Positions 50,030 to 61,340 are shown, counted from the stretch's first letter. The stretch is DNA of 64,000 bases from Bettongia penicillata ogilbyi (GCA_023548195.1 JAJHZJ010000014.1:15786718-15850717); one strand, 5' to 3'. The notes: a model not told the origin generated them from the sequence alone. Numbers and translations: made by a program.

Positions 50030-53000
50030 CTGGAAAAAATACAGTACTATGAAATAGGGAGGAGAAAGAACAGCAAGTTATGCATAGTAAATCTGTGGTT
50101 TTATGTACAGTCACTTTTTATTGCATTATGCTATGGAAATGCTTGTTTTATTCCACAAATTAAAAATAGTTAAAACTTTAAAAGTTCCTGTACTTGAACA
50201 GTTTAAATACACTTCAAATAGTTCCTATTCTCATTTTTTCATACATTGAATTGGAAGATACATGAACAAAATTGGATTTTGTGCATTTGATTGGAGTTAC
50301 GGAGGAAGAGATCTAAAATTCATGTTATATTAGGGGTTTTTTTTGTAAAACGGTAACATATGATTTAGCCTATTTATATGTTATAGCAAAACTCTACTAT
50401 AATTTACAATTACTAAGACCATTTTCAAATCTGACTTTTAAAAAGTAAAATAAAAAGACTGGATCAAACATAAATATATGTCAGGTTGTGTTAATTCCAA
50501 CCACTACCAGTTCACTTTTTCTGCCTCAGTTGAAAAAATTCTACATAGTATAAGCACTTACTGAAGCTTATTCCAAACAATTGTTAAAAAAAATCCCATC
50601 TCAGCAGAAAAAAGAAAACATCTTTCTAAAGAGTTCAAACAATATCATAAATACACTTTACAAAAATGTAACATGAAACTTAGTTCCCAATTTGAGGTTT
50701 TTGATAAATCTCAAAATAACTCTGCTTTTTATATGTTCCATCTGGGGTCCAGGTATCATGCACAAACAAAGGGAAATCTCATTGAGATCATTCAAATCTC
50801 AAGTTCATATACATTTTACCACCTGGTATATATTAATCTCTTCTTGGTATTAGATTTCATGCAGTAAAATAATTGCTTGCAGATTTTATACTAAAATTCC
50901 TTTAGAAATCAAAATGTGCAACTTCCAAGTTCAAAATTACTTTGCCTCACAAAAGATAATATTCCTTCACACTAAAATATGAGTTTTATCAAAAAGATTG
51001 ATTAATCTGAAATCTTTCATTTCCAGCATTATTCTTAAAGTCTATCAAATAATCATAAATTCTGAAACCCAAAAACTTTAGCACCACTGCAAAGGAAAAC
51101 TGGAAACAAAGTGCCACAAAGTAGAAAAACTAAAGAGCATAATTGACTTAAATATTTTACAAGAAAATCCATTAATTCAGTAACAATTTTAAAGAATTTG
51201 GAGACAAAATATCTACAGCCAGAATATCCAATCCAGAATGAAAATCTGAATTATATCAACATTAAACTTTGACAAATTCATGTTTTCATTTGTACTATTT
51301 TACTCATTTTGCATTATGCATTTTTTCCAACACCTTCTCAGACCAATGCTGCAGTGTCTTAAACCTAAAAAATTCAAGAAATACAGTGTACCAAAAAAAG
51401 GGGTAGAAGAGAGGAGAAACAAATATTTCCTGCACACAGAAATTTTTTTGGAACATTCCAGTGGTCAATCAGTGCAAGATCTTAATCATCCCCTTCCCTG
51501 CCCCCACCAAAAAAACAAAAAAGTCCAGTTCATATTACAAGTACACTGCTTGGCCACAGGCAGCTGGGAGCTCAGTGGATAGTACTGCTCCTTCACAGGG
51601 TTGGAGCATATAGTGGGAGTTACATAAAAGTTTAGTCTCCTCAGAGAAGATAGTCAGCATAAGTCTAATCAATTTTCCAAAGGTGTGCTTTTATGTGAAA
51701 TACGAATTTAACATCTGTAAAATATACTGACATCATCCAGATATCATATTTCTCCCATATATTTATAATATTCTGCCCTATACTTTATTGTCCAAACCAC
51801 AATGGCTTAAATTTCTACCAAATTTTAAACAGGAGGGCCAGAGTCAAATCATCTGTCTTTTCTCTGCTCCTTTCCCTTGCCACTGTTTTAGGAAGGCTTT
51901 AGAATGGGATGTTTATAGGACTTGATGGCTATTTAAAAATATTTTCTTCAAAGTTCTCAAAAGTCCTATTTTGAAAAACTCCACACTGTTTACTGCCCCT
52001 GAACGCAAATGTACGGTCCTATTTTAAAACAAACACATAATAGACATATATCTCAAAATAACCATGCTTTCTGAGGGGAAAAAAGTTTCCCCACAGAAAG
52101 TTTTGAGGCAGTGAAATATCAACTCGCTGAAATCACTGAAAGGAAATGACTAACATTCTTGGAAAATGAAGCCACTGGCAGCTTTCTCCAACATAATCCC
52201 TAAAACTCTGCCCTGTGGCAAAAGAGTATTTTGTGTATAAATAAATAAATTTAGATAGATTGTTTCTAAGCTAATAAATAAAATATCTGGGGTTCCTCCA
52301 GAAAGGCTATTAGGATTATATGTAATACAGAGGAAATCCCAAGAAGACATGACATTTACTGTGCATTCTGAGATCAGATTCAGAACTAATGGAAGACAGA
52401 ACCTTAAATTTAAACGCCATGACAAATTTTTGATGGTTTATTATGGTTTCTTTTAGCACTGTGAAACAATGAATTCACTGGTTCAATTGGACTCCAGAAG
52501 AAAACAAAGGATTTTGTGATATGTTATTAAATCCAAATACATCCTTGGGGAGAGGAGGGGAGGGGAGGGCGGCAAAAACAAAGAAAGTTGAGGAAGTCCA
52601 GAGACTAGAGTATACTGAGACCATAGCACACATGAGTGACTTGAAAAACTGTGGCTCTTCATTTCAGGAGTAAAATATGCTTTTGCAGGGCAGTTTTTCC
52701 AACAATTTATAGCTTCAAAAAAAAAATCCACTATTAACATATTCCATGGCAGAGACTCAACTCTTCTGCGCAAAACACATTACTTCAACTCACTATTTCA
52801 TCTTGCTACACAGTTTCACACAAACAAAAATATCTGCTACCTCACTAGTAAATTGCTCTAATTCCTGCCGTGTCAATTTCCGAAAGCACCCATCTGTAAG
52901 ATACTACGGGGTCCTCGGCCTCCACACGTGCAGTCCTGCTGACTCGGTCGATCCTGGGTCTCTCCAACACTCAGCATCAGCTCCATAGGGTGCGGGTTAT

Positions 53001-53150
53001 TACCGCGAGGAAGCCCCACGGCTTTGCTACATCCCAACACCCACCTCCAGGTCCCCCAAACTAGGCAGAACAGCTTTCGGGAGAAGCAGCTCCCTTGCAA
53101 CCACTTTAAAGAGCTGCCTCCCCGCTGGGAATACCAAGGCAAGTGACAGT
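50030..53150. other. Repeat-poor block beside the promoter, probable intron 1
   Basis: About 3.1 kb in which I recognise no substantial L1, L2, SINE or LTR, although nearly every other stretch of this size contains several. It is AT-rich, has no ORF above about 100 codons and grades into the CpG island. A short SINE-head-like string sits near 51556-51585. An AATAAA on the minus strand (50122-50117) at the far edge would suit a 3' end of a minus-strand transcript, but this is weak evidence. It may hold regulatory DNA, alternative 5' exons or a non-coding RNA. Confidence 0.5.
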
Positions 53151-54180
53151 TTTGGGTTCCTCCCACATGTGGCAGCCCCGTCTCCCCTATCTTCCAGTTC
53201 TAGGATTGCGGTCGGTATAAACTAGGCTGCTGGAGCGCCCAGCGGGACATGGCTAATATTTTTTTCGTGAGCCCAGAGAACCCGGGAAGGGAAGGAGGAG
53301 GGAAAGAAAAGCGGGGGCGGGAACGCGGAGTTGAAAGGAGGCAGCGACCAAGCAATAAATAGAGCCTCATTTCTTGAAGGTAGCAAGTCACCAGCACCGC
53401 CTGCCTCCAGCAACCTCACCCCAGTCCTAGGACTTAGGCGCAAGGCTGATGCATCCTCCAGTCCCAGGGATCTGCTGGGAGCAGCGAATTGGTAAACAGG
53501 CAAAACGCCCCTAAAAGCCAAGGGGTGGAGGGGAGGGAAAACAAGGGTGGAGGAGAAAAAGAGACGAGATAGTTCTTCCTCCGAGGCCCGCCAGCGTTTT
53601 CCACTTTGAAGCACCCCCTCCCCCCGCCCCAACCCTCAAAGCCCTGCTCTACCGCGTCTGCCAGGGGAGCCAGAACAGAAACTGTGTGGGGCCCGTAGGG
53701 CTCGGATTGAAACAGCACCGGACTTTCCCCCACCCCCACTGAGGGCACAGTCTTCCACCTCCCCTACCTTAAATAAATTCGAAGACAGGAGGCATCGGAA
53801 ACTCCTTTCGCTGCTCTCTTTCCTCCACCTCCTCCCCGTCTCGGTCTCCTCCGCCTTTAGCCTTGGTAGCAATCGCCCCGCTTCCGTCCCGCCCCTAGTC
53901 CCTCCTCTTCCACGTCTTCTCCCTCAACTCGTCACTAGGTGGCCGCCGAGCTACATGGGAGCTCCTGGGGGACCGGCACGTGGGCGCCCCCCAGCCCCGC
54001 CCCCGGGACCGTACCAAGTGCCTTCTAGGGAGGAACGCTCGGGACACAGAAGGAGGGAGAAGGACGTCCGGCGTCTGAGCTTTCGTCAGCGGCGGGTCCT
54101 AAACCCTGAGTGTAACCGCAAGTTTGTAACTCTTCAGGAACGTGCGATGTTTGCGATATAAGAAGCAATCCTCACTTTGA
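53150..54180 (-). promoter_or_regulatory. FRMD6: CpG-rich promoter block, candidate FRMD6 promoter
   Basis: This is the only CpG- and GC-dense block in an otherwise AT-rich window. It contains GC boxes (CCCGCCCC near 53890, CCCCGCCCCC near 53996), a palindromic E-box CACGTG at 53977-53982 and a GGCCGCC motif near 53941. No repeat is visible in it and no long ORF crosses it. It lies upstream, on the minus strand, of the FRMD6 coding exon. Promoter identity is inferred from composition and position. The start site cannot be fixed, and divergent plus-strand transcription is possible, as at many CpG islands. Confidence 0.7.
53768..53950 (-). other. Candidate FRMD6 non-coding exon 1
   Basis: On the minus strand a purine-rich, GC-rich stretch ends in AAG followed by GTAGGG at 53767-53762, a good donor. 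A second usable donor, GTGAGG at 53419-53414, would give a longer exon ending at 53420. Either would splice about 45 kb to the acceptor at 8060. The 5' boundary is only a guess from the CpG block. Transcript data are needed to choose between the donors. Confidence 0.35.
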
Positions 54181-54600
54181 CAGGACAATCCTTGGTGTCC
54201 CCCCCTTCTCCTGGGTAGAGCCTCCCCAGGCTCCGCTCTTTCTCCTTCAATGTGAGTGCGGTTTGGGAGGCTTATGTGGGGCTGAGTGCTTGGCCGCTTG
54301 TTTCTGTGATTCCACGAAATTAGGGCTGATAACTCAGAGGAAGTGGCAAAGGAGGACCCCGTGCCTTCCACAGTTAGGGTACCGCAACAACCGTCTTTAG
54401 CAAGAAGACCTTTTGTATCGTAAAGTACGTTTTACAGTGTCTGTAAAAAATGAACGCATCTCCCATTACCATCTGGAGGACAGAAATGATATTTCAAATG
54501 CCTCATCCCCCTCTACTATTTATCAAATGGTTCAGGATAGCTTGATAGATTGAAATTCAAAGACTGCTTATATTTAGGGATGAAGTCTCCTTGAGGAGCA
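54180..54600. other. Upstream flank of the CpG block, no repeat seen
   Basis: Single-copy-looking sequence with falling CpG content. No gene or repeat recognised. If the promoter is bidirectional, a plus-strand transcript would start near the CpG block and run through here. Confidence 0.4.
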
Positions 54601-55080
54601 GGGACGCTGGAAAAGAAGAATTTCTCTATAATTAATCTCCTATTATAAGTTTTCTTTCCATTAGAGTGCCAGCTCCTTGAATGCAGGTATTTGAATCTCT
54701 CTGTGTCTCTCTGTCTCTCTCTGTGTGTCTCTGTTTCTGTGTATGTGTCTCTGTCTCTGTCTCTTGCTGTCTCTCGCTGTCTCCCTCTGTCTCCCTCTCT
54801 GTCTCTCCCTGTCTCTTCTCTCTGTCTCTCTCACTGTCTCTCTGTCTCTGTCTCTCTCTGTCTCTCCATCTCTCTCTGTCTCTCTTCTCCCTCTGTCTTT
54901 CTCTGTCTCTCTGTCTTCTCTGTCTCTCTCTCTATCTCTCTGTCTCTATCTCTGTCTCTCTGTCTCTCTGTCTGTCTCTCTCTCTCTCTCTTTCTCTCTC
55001 CCTCCCTCCCTCTCTTCCTCCTCTTTAAATTCCAGCGCTCAGTGCAGAGGTTGACAGCAATAAGAACTTTTTGATTGATT
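54600..55080 (+). mobile_element. L2 LINE tail split by a TC-rich microsatellite
   Basis: Left: 'cattagagtgccagctccttgaatgcagg' (about 54660, shortened here). Right: 'tccagcgctcagtgcagagg' and 'ttttgattgattgct' (55032-55083). These are consecutive parts of the L2 3' end, separated by the microsatellite. Confidence 0.6.
54696..55022. repeat. Large TC/TG-rich microsatellite (TCTCTG-type)
   Basis: About 325 bases made of TCTC, TCTG, TCTT and TCCC units with no fixed period. It creates open frames of 109-127 codons on the plus strand and an R/E-rich frame on the minus strand, all artefacts of the repeat. The C-rich strand/purine strand asymmetry is complete over its length. Confidence 0.95.
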
Positions 55081-55082
55081 GC

Positions 55083-55840
55083 TACATTAGATCTGATTAT
55101 GTCTGTAACTATAAGGGAGTAGTGAAGAAAGTGGACAAATGAAAGCCTTAAGCTAAGAATGGAGGTGAGTGGATATCTAGAATTACTCCATCCTTGCCTT
55201 ACCCTCAAGTATGATCATTCAACATTAACAACTGTAGCTCCAACCACTTACTTTCCTACCTTCCCAGCTCTTCTTCCTTTCTTGTCATTCTGCATTTGAC
55301 CTAGTCCTGGTCCTAGTGGGCCCATAGACAATGGAAATCAAAACCCCTCAAAATGAGGCCTTCACAGGCCTTCACATCAATGGGAGTGATGAAGCAGAAG
55401 GAAAAAGTGAGGCTGGTGACCTTGCACATCCCTCACTCAAAACAAAATCAAGTGTAAGTCATGTCATCATTTCTCTTGGTCATGGTCTTCTTCAGAAAAA
55501 CGGAAGAACACAAGAACACATACAATGGGAGTGAATCAAGAGAAGGATTCAAAGATAACAAATTATGTTGAATAGGAACCAACTTTAAAACAATTAGAAC
55601 TTTAAAAATTAACTTTAAAAATCATACTGCTTTTTTTTTGAGGGAGTTACACAAAAATCATTAAAATCCACCAGTATTAACTGCAGTTCAGTCCATTTCA
55701 GCAAACCTTTTAAAAACATTTACAGAAGGTACTTGTTCAGTATTGGACTTCCCTTTCCCTCCTTCCCCCAAAAATATAAAAACAATCAACAAAAACTATT
55801 AAATAAGTTTACATTCTTTTGGGAAATACACAGAGGCAAG
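55083..55840. other. Upstream flank, no feature recognised
   Basis: AT-moderate sequence with a 67-codon plus-strand frame (55331-55534) that I do not recognise. I see no repeat family with confidence. Confidence 0.4.
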
Positions 55841-56210
55841 ATAAGTAAATGAAAGATCATTTGAGGAGGGAGGGAGCTAACAACAAGGAAAAATTCCTTT
55901 GGGAGCTAAGTCAACCTTGAAGAAATCAAAAACTTCCCAGTGGAGAAGTGAGGCAGCCCAAACCAAACTTGGGATTGCAGACTCTACAAGTAGACCAGTT
56001 TGACTGAAATGCAGAGTACATGAAAGAGAGTAATGAAATAAGGCTGAAAGATAAGTTGTAGCCAGATGGTGCAGAACTTTAAATACCACAATATTTTAAA
56101 TATAAATGTATTTTATTCTAGAGGCAATAGGTAGCCACTGGAGATTGATGAGCAGCGAAATGACTAAGTCAGACCTGTCCATACCCACATACCTTGTTCA
56201 TCTAGCAAAA
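55840..56210 (-). mobile_element. L2 LINE relic, antisense
   Basis: 'agaggcaataggtagccact' (about 56120) and 'gcgaaatgactaagtcagac' are the complement of the L2 text around 'agtggctccctattgcctcc'. Related to the antisense copies at 3535-4180 and 63140-63990. Confidence 0.6.
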
Positions 56211-56269
56211 GATTAAAAGTATATAGTATCTATTTCCCTGTCCAAACAATCACAAAATTAAAGGCTAAG

Positions 56270-57010
56270 AAAAACATTTTTAATAGATAGGATGTGGAAA
56301 GATGCTATCCACCTCCAGAGAGAGAACTAATGAACTCTGAATGCAAAGTGAAGTATACTTTTTAAAAACTTTATTTTTGCTTTATTTTGTTTCTGGTGTT
56401 GGGTTTTGTTTTATTTTGGTTTTTTGTTGGGTTTTTTTTTTTTGCAGCAGTGGCTAATATGGAAATGTTTTGCATGACTTCACATGTATAATAAATATTA
56501 AATTTTCTCAAAGAGAGGATGGAGAGAGATCATTTGGAGTTCACAATTTCTTTTGACCTCAAGGAGGTTACAATTTAATGGGGAAGATAGCATGCTTACA
56601 AATATATACAAAGCAAATTACATCCAGGATGAATATGAAATTATTAATAGAAGGAAAGTACTAGAAAGGATTGAAGAAGGCTTCCTTACACGATGAGATT
56701 TTATTGGGGACTTAAAAGAAATCTGGGTGGTTACTAGTTCAAATGGAGGAGGAAGAGCATTCCAGGCATAAGGGATGGTCAGAGTGAATGCCTGGAGTTG
56801 AGAGGTGGATAATTTTCTTGTGGGAACAGTCAGAAAGCCAGTATAACTAGATTGAACAGTACTTGTTGGGGAGTGTTAGAAGTGAGCCCATCTAACAAGC
56901 CTCCAACAATGGGAGCTCACAATTTTTAAAGATGAGTATTATGAAAAAAAATTTTACATTTAATTGGAATATATTTTGCATAATAAATAAAAATAATTTA
57001 AAGAAAAGAA
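56270..57010 (+). mobile_element. L1 3' end interrupted by an antisense L2 fragment
   Basis: Left part 56270-56555 has 'gatgctatccacctccagag', 'tttgcatgacttcacatgta' and 'catttggagttcacaattt'. Right part 56926-57010 has 'tcacaatttttaaagatgag' and 'catttaattggaatatattt'. The text around the break is repeated on both sides ('gagttcacaattt' and 'gagctcacaattt'). Confidence 0.6.
56556..56925 (-). mobile_element. L2 LINE 3' fragment, antisense, within L1
   Basis: 'gacctcaaggaggttacaat', 'gcttccttacacgatgagat' and 'agcattccaggcataaggga' are the complement of the last about 350 bases of L2, in order. Confidence 0.6.
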
Positions 57011-57104
57011 ATGATAGAACTTTTAAGATGGTGAATTAGTCACTTTCTCCAAAACTGCTTTATCTTCCAAATAACATAAAATAAAGTCCAACTAAGGCAA
57101 CAGG

Positions 57105-57162
57105 AACACACACACACACACAAATACACACACACACGCACATGCACATACACACAGAGAGA
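57105..57162. repeat. (CA)n microsatellite, interrupted
   Basis: CA-rich run with several single-base interruptions, lying directly before a MAR1-like SINE. Confidence 0.85.
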
Positions 57163-57415
57163 AATGATGTTGTAATTGTTCAGTCATTTTCAATTGTATC
57201 CAATTCTTCATGGCCCCATTTGGGGTTTTCTTGGCAAAGATACTGAGAGGCTTGCCATTTTTTTCTCCAGATCATTTCACAGATGAGGAAACAGAGACAA
57301 ATAGGGTGAAGTGAAGGCACTTCACCTGGGCACTCCAGAGTCACACAGTTAGTAAGTGTCTGAGGCCAGATTTGAAATCAGAAAGATGAATTTTCCTGAC
57401 TCCTAGCTGCTGCAA
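57163..57415 (+). mobile_element. MAR1-like SINE (BovB/RTE-linked)
   Basis: Head 'ttgttcagtcattttcaatt', middle 'tttggggttttcttggcaaa', then 'cagatgaggaaacagagaca' and 'cacacagttagtaagtgtct', ending 'gactcctagctgc'. It is better preserved than the copy at 5135-5385. Confidence 0.75.
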
Positions 57416-58100
57416 AATGAAGAGTAATTGTAGCCAAATCCATAAGAAAAAGAAGACAAGAGAACCCAGATAAGGTAAAATCCTAATGAATAAACACTGA
57501 CATGATAGGACCAAGGTTCCTATTTCTTTGCACTAGGAATTTATCTTCTAATTAAATGTTGTTGTTTTTTTAAGTAAGAAAAAAGGAATTCGTTTTTCTA
57601 AAAAGGCAACAAAGCTATCCCAGGGATTTGATTAGCCCCTGACTCCTTTTTTATAGGTTTCTGGCTCCCAAAAGGCAAAAAACTACACCTATGTGGGAAT
57701 TCTTCTAGAAAAGCTGTACCTTGATTCATATACATATGTGTGTATATGTATATGTGTATACATGCATATATGTATGTATGTGTATACATATGTGTATCCA
57801 TCCCCCCCACATACATACGCATATGCATACTTGCTGAATTAACTGTCCAATAATTTCTGTGTACCTCATTTTGTCCCAACATTGAACCTAAATTAATAGG
57901 GTTCTAGCATTAAGTAAACTCCTAACACCAACATTTGGCAAAGTTGGTGGGTGATCAGGAAGAGATGATCTGGCAGCATGGCTCACATCACAATTGAGTT
58001 GGGGGAAGGGCACTGCAAATACAGAAGACAAGTTGATCAAATGGTGGGACACTGTATAACCCCCTAGCAAAAGAGTCCTTTTGCTGCTCCAGCATTAATT
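57416..58100. other. Unassigned, with a TATG/TACA low-complexity block
   Basis: 57730-57830 is an imperfect run of 'tatgtgtata' and 'catatgt' units. The rest, including a part rich in 'gggtgatcaggaagagatga', shows no repeat family or gene I can name. Confidence 0.4.
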
Positions 58101-58104
58101 GTTG

Positions 58105-60292
58105 ACTTACCCTGGAGAAGTTTAACTAGTTTGGAATATGATATTCTGAAAGGCAAAGCAGCTTAGATTGCAATTCAGGATCAACTACCCAGCAAAACTG
58201 AGCATAATCTTTCAGGGGAGGAGATGGACATTCAATAAAATAGGGGACTTTACATCATTCCTGATGAAAAAACCAGAGGTGAATAGAAAATTCAATTTTC
58301 AAATACAAGACCCAAGCAGCATTAAAAGGTAAGCAGGAAAGGAAAAAAAATGTTATTCAATAAGGTTAAACTATTTACATCCCTATATGGGAAGATGATA
58401 CTTGTAACTCTTGAGAACGATATCTTTATTAAGGGTTAGAAAGGATATACACAGAAAGAGGGTGTGGGTATGAGTTGATTTTGATGGGATGATAAAAAAA
58501 TAAATTAAGGAGTGGACAGGGAGAAGAGGAAGGGGGAGGCAGAATGGGATAAATTACATCACTGTCTATTGCAGTGGAGGGAAAGAAGAGAGGGGAGCAA
58601 GCATTATTTGAACCTTACTTTCAGTGGATTTGACTCAAAGAGGGAATAACATACACATTCAGTCAGTTATAGAAATCTATCTTACTCTATTAGGAAGTAG
58701 GAATAGAAAGAGGAAAGAAAAGGGAGGAGTAGATAGAAGAGAGAGCAGAAGGTAGCTAAGAAGTAGTGAGGGAAAGGGGAAAGAAAAAAGAGGGGAGTTG
58801 AAAGAAGAGAGGGCAGATTGAAGGAGGTGGCAGTCAAAAGTAAAACTCCAGTGAGGAGGGAAAGGGAGAAAGGAGAAAGAAAAACATAAACGGGGGGAAA
58901 ACAGGATAGAGAGAAAGACACAGTAATCATAACTGTGAATGGGAATGGGATAAACTCATAAAATGGAAACATATCAGAGTGGATTAAAAAGCATAATCCA
59001 ACAATATATTGTTTACAAGAAACACATGTGGAGTAGAGAAATACACACAGAGTGAAGGTAAAATGTTGGAGCAGAATCTATTATGCTTCAGTTGCTGTGA
59101 AAAAGGCAGGGGTAACAATCCTAGACACAAAGCAAAAGCAAGAATTAGTTCTAATTAAAAGAGATAAGGAAGGAAACTAAATCTTGCTAAAAGGTACCAT
59201 AGACAATGAAGTAATATCAGTATTAAACATATATGCACCAGGTAGTAGTATCACATTCCAATACTTAGAGAAGTTAAGTAAGTTACAGGAAGAAATAGAC
59301 AAAAAAAAAACTATACCAGTAGGGGACCTCAACCTTCCCCTCTCAGAACTAGATAAATCTAACCATAAAATAAACAAGAAAGAAAGAAGTCAAGGAGGTG
59401 AATAGAATTTTAGAAAAGTTAGATATGATAGACCTTTGGAGAAAATTGAATGGGCATAGAAAGGAACATACCTTTTTCTTAGTGACACATGGCACCTACA
59501 CAAAAATTGACCATGCATTAGAGTATGAAAACCTTGCAATTCAGTGCAGAAAGTCAAAACTATTAAATGCATCCTTTTCAGATCATGATGCAATAAAAAT
59601 GACATGAAATAAACAGTCATGGAAAGATAGACTAAAAATTCATTGGAAACTAAATAATCTAATTCTGAAGGAGTGGATCAAACAACAAATCATAGAAACA
59701 ATAAAGAGAATGACAATAATTAAATAACATAGCAAAACTTATAGGATGCAGCAAAAGCAGTTCTTAGGGAAAATTTTATATCTCTAATGAATAACATAGA
59801 GAATGAGGAGATTGATGAATTGGGCATGCAACTGAAAAAAAACTAAAAAAAGAACAAATTCATATTCTTCAATTGAATACCAAATCAGAAATTCTGAAAA
59901 ACCAAGTGACACTAATAAAATTGAAATTTAAAAAACTATTGAACTAATGCACAAAACTAAGATTTAGTTTTATGAGAAAAAAAACAATAAAATAGATAAA
60001 CATTTGGTTTAAAAAAGAAAGAAAACCAAATTATCAGTATCAAGAATGAAAAGAACAAATTCACCACAAATGAAAAGGAAACTTAAAAAATAATTAGGCG
60101 TTATTTTACTCAGCTGTATGTCAATAAATCTGATAATCTAAGTGAAATGGATGAATACAAAAAAAATGTAAATTGTCCAGATTAACATAAGAGGAAATAA
60201 AATACTTAAACAAATCCATTTCAGAGAAAGAAATTGAAAAAGCCATCAATGAACTCCCTAAGAAAAAATCTCCAGGGTCAGATGTATTTATA
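58105..60292 (+). mobile_element. L1, ORF1 end to ORF2 linker, cut by an LTR
   Basis: 58105-58330 is the ORF1 C-terminus ('caactacccagcaaaactga'). 58500-58920 is the purine-rich spacer. ORF2 follows until 'tctccagggtcagatgtatt' near 60270-60289, just before the reverse transcriptase. The element stops beside the LTR at 60303 and does not resume on its other side. Confidence 0.75.
58930..60292 (+). pseudogene. L1 ORF2 endonuclease region, frameshifted
   Basis: 59184-59405 gives VISVLNIYAPGSSITFQYLE and IPVGDLNLPLSELDKSN, the endonuclease NIYAP and GDxN motifs. In another frame, 59398-59607 gives LDMIDLWRKLNGHRKEHTFF, THGTYTKIDHALEY and SFSDHDAIKM, the last holding the catalytic S-D-H. The catalytic motifs are still legible although a frameshift lies between them. 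The sequence ends before the RT domain. Confidence 0.8.
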
Positions 60293-60302
60293 TGTGACAT
60301 TT

Positions 60303-60775
60303 TGTATTGCCAAGGCAATATTTACCTCACCAACAGCAACTATAAATATACCAGCATAGTTCTGAATTGGAAAGTATAACAGACTCTTCATATAGAAGGC
60401 AGAGGAAAAACATTTATTCAGACCCCAGAAAGCCAAATCCCAACACCAGAAAACCAAATGCATCATAGTAACCAAGGAGTCAACACACATTCATACTGTA
60501 GGGGACAAAGCCATTTCCAAGCCTTCCCCCATCTACCCACTGGGGCCTTTCTATAACCAAACACTCACAACACTAGCTTTGCCTACCTGCCTGCATTCTT
60601 TCTCCTCTGCCCTAACTACTCTTACCAACTTCCTCCCAGTTCTACTCCACTCTTCCTGTTCTACCCATTCAGCAATCTCCTCCCACCATATGTGACTTAG
60701 GTTTTCATGTGATTTAAACAGGTCACATGGGTCTTAATGAATGGGAAAGATCTTCCCATTTAAATTACCATTACA
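60303..60775 (-). mobile_element. ERV LTR, 473 bases, antisense
   Basis: Read in reverse it starts TGTAATGG (at 60775), has AATAAA in 'ggtctgaataaatg' and ends AATACA, matching the solo LTR at 22565-23037 in ends and length. Neither flank shows a clear duplication (CATTT left, TTTGG right). That fits the 3' LTR of a longer, partly deleted provirus rather than a simple solo LTR. Confidence 0.8.
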
Positions 60776-61340
60776 TTTGGCCCCAAGATCTCTTCTATTC
60801 ATTACATAGGTTGGTGGGGCAACTGGTATCAACAGAACTATAACAGGGATAACAGAAAATAAGCATATAAAGCATACAAATATATTAGGCAACTGGTATC
60901 AACAGAAATTTACAACAATATAACAAGGATCACACAAAATAAACACATAAAATAATATCTTAGGCTGGGACTTAAGCACAGGCACCCCATCATTTCCCCC
61001 TAGAATGAATGGAACCTAAAATCTTGGGATAAGGGATGAAGATCTCTTCTTGTATAGCTCCTTCCATAAGGTAGAGGGTACTAAGTCTGCAACAAACAAA
61101 TCTAGCAAACAAGTTTGATGGACAAAAAACTAAAAAGAGACAAGGAGACAGTAACCAGAAGCAAGGTAGGTAGGGTTAGCCATGCTTCTGGAGTCGATGA
61201 ATCCACTATCAAAGCCTCATTCATGGTAGAATATATGAATTAAGGGTACAATTTAAGGATAATCATCTTCTCCTGAATAAACAACAGTTACAGTATTATC
61301 TTTCCCATGTGCTATAATTTCCATAGCCTTTGGAATATTT
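60776..61340 (-). mobile_element. Possible ERV internal remnant next to the LTR
   Basis: Sequence abutting the 5' side of the antisense LTR, ending 'cttggggccaaa' before the LTR start. It includes two related units of about 70 bases in tandem, each starting 'ggcaactggtatcaacagaa' (60819 and 60889). No retroviral coding sequence is readable. It could instead be unrelated flank. Confidence 0.35.

Noticed and set aside
50110..53150. A minus-strand gene with a 3' end at the AATAAA of 50122-50117.
   Set aside because: A single hexamer in AT-rich DNA is expected by chance, and no coding frame or acceptor supports a terminal exon. It is mentioned only as a possibility.
53222..53748. Minus-strand frames of 136 and 104 codons in the CpG block as FRMD6 or another coding sequence.
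   Set aside because: GC-rich DNA leaves frames open by chance, the residues match nothing I know, and FRMD6 has its own start at 7910.
54681..55074. Three overlapping Ser/Leu/Cys-rich plus-strand frames of 109-127 codons and an Arg/Glu-rich minus-strand frame.
   Set aside because: They are translations of the TC/TG microsatellite; several frames are open at once because the repeat lacks stops.
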